Positions 8,158 through 11,307 of a DNA stretch of 11,307 nucleotides are shown one piece after another. A model generated the notes under the pieces. It ran no database searches and was not told the origin of the DNA. It saw only the letters and a program-made list of their open reading frames with translations. The translations under genes and the position numbers were made by a program. How positions within the stretch are numbered: the first letter of the stretch is position 1; each line of letters starts with the position of its first letter. Source of the DNA: JBBRFH01 sp038224615 (GTDB lineage: Bacteria; Planctomycetota; Phycisphaerae; Tepidisphaerales; Tepidisphaeraceae); NCBI GenBank assembly GCA_038224615.1, contig JBBRFH010000102.1:1-11307 (forward strand). The letters run 5' to 3'.

Positions 8158-9041
8158 TCCCCCACCCCGGCCAGGATTTCCGCCGAGCGGAGTGTATTGC
8201 GGAGGAGCATCGCGACGGTCATTGGCCCCACCCCGCCGGGGACGGGGGTGATGTGGGACGCCTTTTCTCGCACGGCGTCGAAATCAACGTCGCCGACCGT
8301 TTTCTTCGTGCCGTCGGGGAGCGTAACGCGGTTGATCCCGACGTCGACGACGCAGACGCCTTCCTTCACATGGTCGGCGGTGATCAGCCCCGCCTTGCCC
8401 GCGGCGACGAACAGGAAGTCGGCCCGTTGCGTGTGCAGTTTAAGGTCCTGGGTGGCGATGTGGCAGATGCTCACGGTCGCCATCTGCTCGAGCATGAGCA
8501 GCGCGATCGGCTTGCCGACGATGTGGCTGGCGCCGACCACCACGCACTCGGCGCCGTCCATGTGCTTGCCGGTTGATTTGGCCAGTTCCACCGCCGCCAT
8601 CGCGGTGCAGGGTGCGATGACGACGTGCTTGTAGAGCACATAGCCGATGTTGGCCGGGCTGACGCCTTCGACGTCCTTGACGACGTCGATCTCGTAGAGC
8701 ACGCGGGCAGAGTCGATGTGGTGCGGGAGGGGCATGTGAATCATGATCCCGGTAACCGACGTGTCCTCGTTCAACCGCCGAACTTCCAGGCGCAGGTCGC
8801 GATTGGAGATGTCTTCGGGAAGGTCCAAGAGGGTGTAGTCGATGCCGATGGCGCGACACCCCTCCGCCTGCCGCGACGCGTACAGCTCCGCCGCCGGCGT
8901 AGCGCCGACGAGCATCGCAACGAGGTGTACCGGCTTGTCGATCGCCTGCAGCCGCGCAATCCCCGCCGCCGTCTCGGCTTTGTGCCGGGCAGCAAGCGCG
9001 TTGCCATCAATGATCGTCGCTGACATAGGGGCCGCCATCAT
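8154..9041 (-). CDS. folD: FolD-family methylenetetrahydrofolate dehydrogenase/cyclohydrolase, divergent active site
   Basis: The protein has 295 aa. FolD normally oxidises 5,10-methylene-THF with NADP+ and hydrolyses the methenyl product to 10-formyl-THF in the cytosol. Family landmarks are: IIDG near the N-terminus, Y54 with the 11-residue spacing to GI, PLP at 104-106, KDVEG (122-126), PCT (144-146), a Rossmann loop VVGASHIVGKP (168-178), VVDVGINR (231-238) and TPVPGGVGPMT (265-275). Usually invariant positions differ: the catalytic Lys (Y+4) is Q58, the QLPLP Gln is H102, and the second Asp of KDVDG is E125. GRSxIVG reads GASHIVG, and CHS reads CHI. Cofactor choice and cyclohydrolase activity are therefore uncertain. 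Start: ATG at 9041 (weak GGGA upstream) gives the full frame; ATG at 9026 (MSATIIDG) fits the family start equally well. Placed alone before the vapBC operon. Confidence 0.87.
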   Translation of the reverse strand: MMAAPMSATIIDGNALAARHKAETAAGIARLQAIDKPVHLVAMLVGATPAAELYASRQAEGCRAIGIDYTLLDLPEDISNRDLRLEVRRLNEDTSVTGIMIHMPLPHHIDSARVLYEIDVVKDVEGVSPANIGYVLYKHVVIAPCTAMAAVELAKSTGKHMDGAECVVVGASHIVGKPIALLMLEQMATVSICHIATQDLKLHTQRADFLFVAAGKAGLITADHVKEGVCVVDVGINRVTLPDGTKKTVGDVDFDAVREKASHITPVPGGVGPMTVAMLLRNTLRSAEILAGVGE

Positions 9042-9127
9042 ACCGGCTGCGTCCCGGAGTGCGACGGGCGACGAAGCGCAGCGGACACGAAGCCGCTCAA
9101 ACTCCGCGTTTCAGCAACGTCGCCGCA

Positions 9128-9292
9128 TCAGAAGCCGCGCGGCAGATAGCCCATCAGCAGCAGGATGAGCACTATGATCAGTACCACGCCCAGCCCGCCG
9201 GTCGGTGCATAGCCCCAATTGCGGCTGTGTCCCCACGTCGGCAACGCCCCAACCAGCAACAAGATGACGAGCACGAGAAGGATCAATCCCAT
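9128..9292 (-). CDS. DUF3309 small membrane protein
   Basis: The protein has 54 aa: two hydrophobic segments (about 1-17 and 34-49) around a hydrophilic loop, GALPTWGHSRNWGYAPTGG. This is the diagnostic core of DUF3309 (PTWxHSxxWGYxPSGG in relatives). The function is unknown; such peptides are abundant in soil and freshwater bacteria and sit in the membrane. ATG at 9292 has AAGGAG 8 nt upstream, the best ribosome-binding site in the window, and is preferred over TTG at 9310. It is a separate unit between folD and COG4705. Confidence 0.88.
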   Translation of the reverse strand: MGLILLVLVILLLVGALPTWGHSRNWGYAPTGGLGVVLIIVLILLLMGYLPRGF

Positions 9293-9340
9293 GGCCAACA
9301 CTCCTTTCAAGAGTTCGGGGCCATTCGTTCCCCAGGCGTC

Positions 9341-9346
9341 ATTGTA
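9341..9346 (-). promoter_or_regulatory. Candidate -10 box for the DUF3309 gene
   Basis: TACAAT on the minus strand lies 48 bp upstream of the DUF3309 ATG. It is the same hexamer as the -10 proposed for the vapBC operon. No good -35 lies at 16-18 bp. The leader it implies contains a small GGGG/CCCC hairpin. The rest of 9293-9472, including short GC palindromes near 9347-9380, has no other feature I can support. Confidence 0.3.
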
Positions 9347-9472
9347 GCGCGGTCGATCGCGCGCGAGGGATCAATCCCCGCGACAACGCGGAAAATCTAC
9401 ACGAGTTTCCCGTCACGTTGCCCGCGCATAGCCGTGCAACGAAGTGGCGTCATCGGGTGGGACACCTCCGAT

Positions 9473-10279
9473 TCAGTGCCCGTGTTCGCCCCTGGTGGCG
9501 GGCCTGTGGCGGAACACGAGGAGGCAGAAGGCGATAAAGATCAGCAGCGCCAAGGATGCGGAATAGCGGCTTAGCGCCAGGCCGCCGTGGTCGTGCGGCT
9601 TATCGAGAAAATCGCCAACCACCGCGCCCAGCGGCCGCGTCAGAATGAAGGCGGCCCAGAACAGCGCGACGCGCGAGATGCGCGTCGCGAAATACAGCCC
9701 CGCGACGACCGCCAGCATCGAACCGAAAATCACCGCCGCGCCGCCGTAGCCGAAATCAGCAGAATCCGCCGTCCAGTCGCCCAGCGCGGTTCCGAGGGTC
9801 TGCGAGAACATGATCGCGATCCAATAGAAGACCTCCGCCGACGGCCGACTAAGGTCCTTGAACGAGACCGATCCGAGCGTGCGATGCCACGCGAGCAGGG
9901 ACGCCCCCAGCAACCCCAGCAGCAGCAGCGAACCGCCCGCGTAGCCGATCCCGATGTCACGCGTTGCAAGGTCGGCCAGCGTTGTGCCGACCGTCGTCGT
10001 CGCGATGATCGTCGTCCAGTACAGCGTCGGGTGGAACTTGCGTGCTGCGATCTGTGCGAGCACCGCACCGGCGAAGATCGCCGCGAAGATCAGCGTGCCG
10101 AGGAGGTAACCGAGGCCCATCGACATCGTGACTGCGTCGCCGCCGGTCTCGCCAAGGGTCGTCGCCGCGACCTTGATGATCCAGAACAGCAGCGTGACTT
10201 CGGGCACCTTCGACAGCGCGGAAGGCTGTTCGTCAAGGACGACGGGTTCCTGCAACGCGGCGGTAACCTCTTGCGACAT
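9473..10279 (-). CDS. COG4705-type multi-spanning membrane protein with four internal repeats
   Basis: The protein has 268 aa with about eight hydrophobic helices after a polar N-terminus (1-25). Four internal repeats follow the pattern (F/Y)W-x(5-7)-T-x-x-LG-x(3)-(G/A)D-x(6-9)-G. They are at about 32-58 (TTLGETGGD), 87-116 (TTVGTTLAD), 151-181 (QTLGTALGD) and 207-242 (RPLGAVVGD). This matches the uncharacterised COG4705 membrane proteins. The repeated Asp and Thr in the helices hint at a polar path or metal site, but no substrate is known. ATG at 10279 has GAGAGGA ending 5 nt upstream and is chosen over the longer frame starting at 10342, which would overlap the kinase gene. It starts 10 nt after the kinase stop, so the two are almost certainly co-transcribed. 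The C-terminus is His-rich (HRPATRGEHGH). Confidence 0.82.
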   Translation of the reverse strand: MSQEVTAALQEPVVLDEQPSALSKVPEVTLLFWIIKVAATTLGETGGDAVTMSMGLGYLLGTLIFAAIFAGAVLAQIAARKFHPTLYWTTIIATTTVGTTLADLATRDIGIGYAGGSLLLLGLLGASLLAWHRTLGSVSFKDLSRPSAEVFYWIAIMFSQTLGTALGDWTADSADFGYGGAAVIFGSMLAVVAGLYFATRISRVALFWAAFILTRPLGAVVGDFLDKPHDHGGLALSRYSASLALLIFIAFCLLVFRHRPATRGEHGH

Positions 10280-10289
10280 GGAGTTCCTC

Positions 10290-11307
10290 TCAGGTATTCG
10301 AGGCCGCGCCCGAAGGCGCGGCCGACTCAGCAAAGATGACATGAATGACGAGTTCCCCAGCGGCCGTTAACTGCGGGCGCAGCGCGCACCCCAGCAGCGC
10401 GGCGTATTCCGATGCGATTGCCAGCCCCAGCCCGGCGCGGCCTGCGGCGCGGTCGGTGGACCTCGTCCAGAGCGGCTCCATCATCCGGGACAGATCGTCG
10501 GCTTCCAGATTGGGCGCGAGATTGGCGATCGTCAGGGTGATCGGCGTCGATGCGCCAAGCCCGATTCGGATCAACGCACCTGCGGGTCGATGCACGAACG
10601 CGTTGGCGATCAGGTTGCTCAGCAGTGAGCCTAGAAGCTGCGAATGCGATCGGATCACCACGTCATCCGCGAGCGTCAGTTGCACGTCGTCGACCGGCGC
10701 CGCCAGACCGCACGCCACTTCATCGACGCACTGCCGCACCAGCGGTGCCAGCGCGATCGACTCGACGGCGGCGGCGGGTGTCGCGCGGTTGGCACGCGCC
10801 AGTTCGAGCAGGCGCTCGACGAGCTGCTGCATCCGTATTGATGCGGTCGCGATGTCCGTCAGCGACGTGTGCGTCTGCTGCGGGAACGGCCATTTCAGCC
10901 CGACCTCCGCATTCGCCCGAATCGCGGCGAGCGGCGTGCGCAACTCGTGGGCGGCGTTGGCGGCGAAGCGCCTCTCGCGCGTAAAGGCCTCTTCGATCCG
11001 ATCCAGCGACTCATTCAACCGCTCGCTGATCGGCAACAGTTCAGCCGGGACGCCGGACGTCGGAAATCGCTCGCCCAGATTGGCGGCGTGCAGGCGGCTT
11101 GCCCGCTCCGACATCTCGCCCAGCGGCCGCAACGCACGCGACACAATCCGCGGGATCAGCAGCAGGACCGCGCCCAGCATCGCCGCCAGCGAAGCCGCCA
11201 GCGCCAGGGTCAGCCAGCGCAGCGTCGAATCGAGGTCGAGCGTGTCGCGCGCCACCGACAGAATCACCGGATCGCCGCGCGGTGGATGCCCGGCGGGCCG
11301 CCCATCG
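10290..11307 (-). CDS. Sensor histidine kinase (5' end outside the window)
   Basis: 338 codons are visible, and the reading frame stays open to the right edge. An internal GTG at 11267 is not a credible start, because it falls inside the end of the sensor region. Visible order: end of the periplasmic segment, one membrane helix, a HAMP linker, a HisKA domain with HELRTPLAA (phospho-accepting His at visible residue 120), and a HATPase_c domain. The N-box is LLSNLIANAFVH and G2 is GRAGLGLAIA. The G1 box is degenerate, IANLAPN in place of the usual D-x-G-x-G; related kinases with N-x-x-P there are known to me from planctomycetes. QseC-like architecture. The response regulator is not in view and would be expected beyond the right edge. 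The tight link to COG4705 suggests that protein is part of the response or the sensing complex. Confidence 0.88.
   Translation of the reverse strand, partial: DGRPAGHPPRGDPVILSVARDTLDLDSTLRWLTLALAASLAAMLGAVLLLIPRIVSRALRPLGEMSERASRLHAANLGERFPTSGVPAELLPISERLNESLDRIEEAFTRERRFAANAAHELRTPLAAIRANAEVGLKWPFPQQTHTSLTDIATASIRMQQLVERLLELARANRATPAAAVESIALAPLVRQCVDEVACGLAAPVDDVQLTLADDVVIRSHSQLLGSLLSNLIANAFVHRPAGALIRIGLGASTPITLTIANLAPNLEADDLSRMMEPLWTRSTDRAAGRAGLGLAIASEYAALLGCALRPQLTAAGELVIHVIFAESAAPSGAASNT

Noticed and set aside
7833..8576. A 247-codon plus-strand frame opposite vapB and folD
   Set aside because: Antisense to two supported genes, with Arg/His/Asp-rich shadow composition.

Overview
The window is high-GC bacterial chromosomal DNA carrying twelve protein genes, one of them cut by the right edge, and one tRNA. 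There is no phage, transposase or CRISPR signal. The gene set and the intergenic elements suggest Planctomycetota, perhaps Phycisphaerae. The pointers are a divergent membrane pyrophosphatase, DUF4190-type membrane proteins, a histidine kinase with a degenerate G1 box, and REP-like GGCATGGGCATCCTGCCCATGG-type hairpins. This assignment is an inference from style, not from a marker gene.

Layout, left to right. At 55-936 (minus) lie a MauE/DoxX-like membrane protein and, downstream of it, a small PilZ-domain protein. They are separated by a GAATTC-rich inverted repeat. A CNNM/CorC-type CBS transporter (988-2409, plus) is divergent from them and may be leaderless. A gene-free stretch of about 366 bp follows, holding a nested imperfect palindrome of 220 bp (2414-2633) and then a candidate promoter. 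Next is a large membrane pyrophosphatase, hppA (2776-5274, plus), ending in tandem REP-like hairpins. A small cupin gene (5407-5736, minus) has a good promoter overlaid by a 9-bp direct repeat. tRNA-Arg(UCG) is at 6033-6106 (plus).

From 8111 down to 6159 (minus) runs a tightly packed four-gene operon: a VapB-like antitoxin, a PIN-domain VapC-like toxin, and two DUF4190-like membrane proteins. All three junctions are 4-nt stop/start overlaps (ATGA, ATGA, GTGA), so the genes look translationally coupled. Upstream on the same strand are a FolD-family protein with altered active-site and cofactor positions (8154-9041), a 54-aa DUF3309 protein (9128-9292), a four-repeat COG4705 membrane protein (9473-10279), and the 3' part of a sensor histidine kinase (10290 to the edge). 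The kinase sits 10 nt before COG4705 and is probably co-transcribed with it.

The observations most worth following up are: (1) the toxin-antitoxin pair coupled to two membrane proteins; (2) the FolD homologue with substitutions at the Lys, Gln and Asp catalytic positions and at the presumed NADP-phosphate contacts; (3) the pyrophosphatase with a broken DX7KXE signature; (4) the nested palindrome and other intergenic repeats; (5) the direct-repeat operator candidate in front of the cupin gene.
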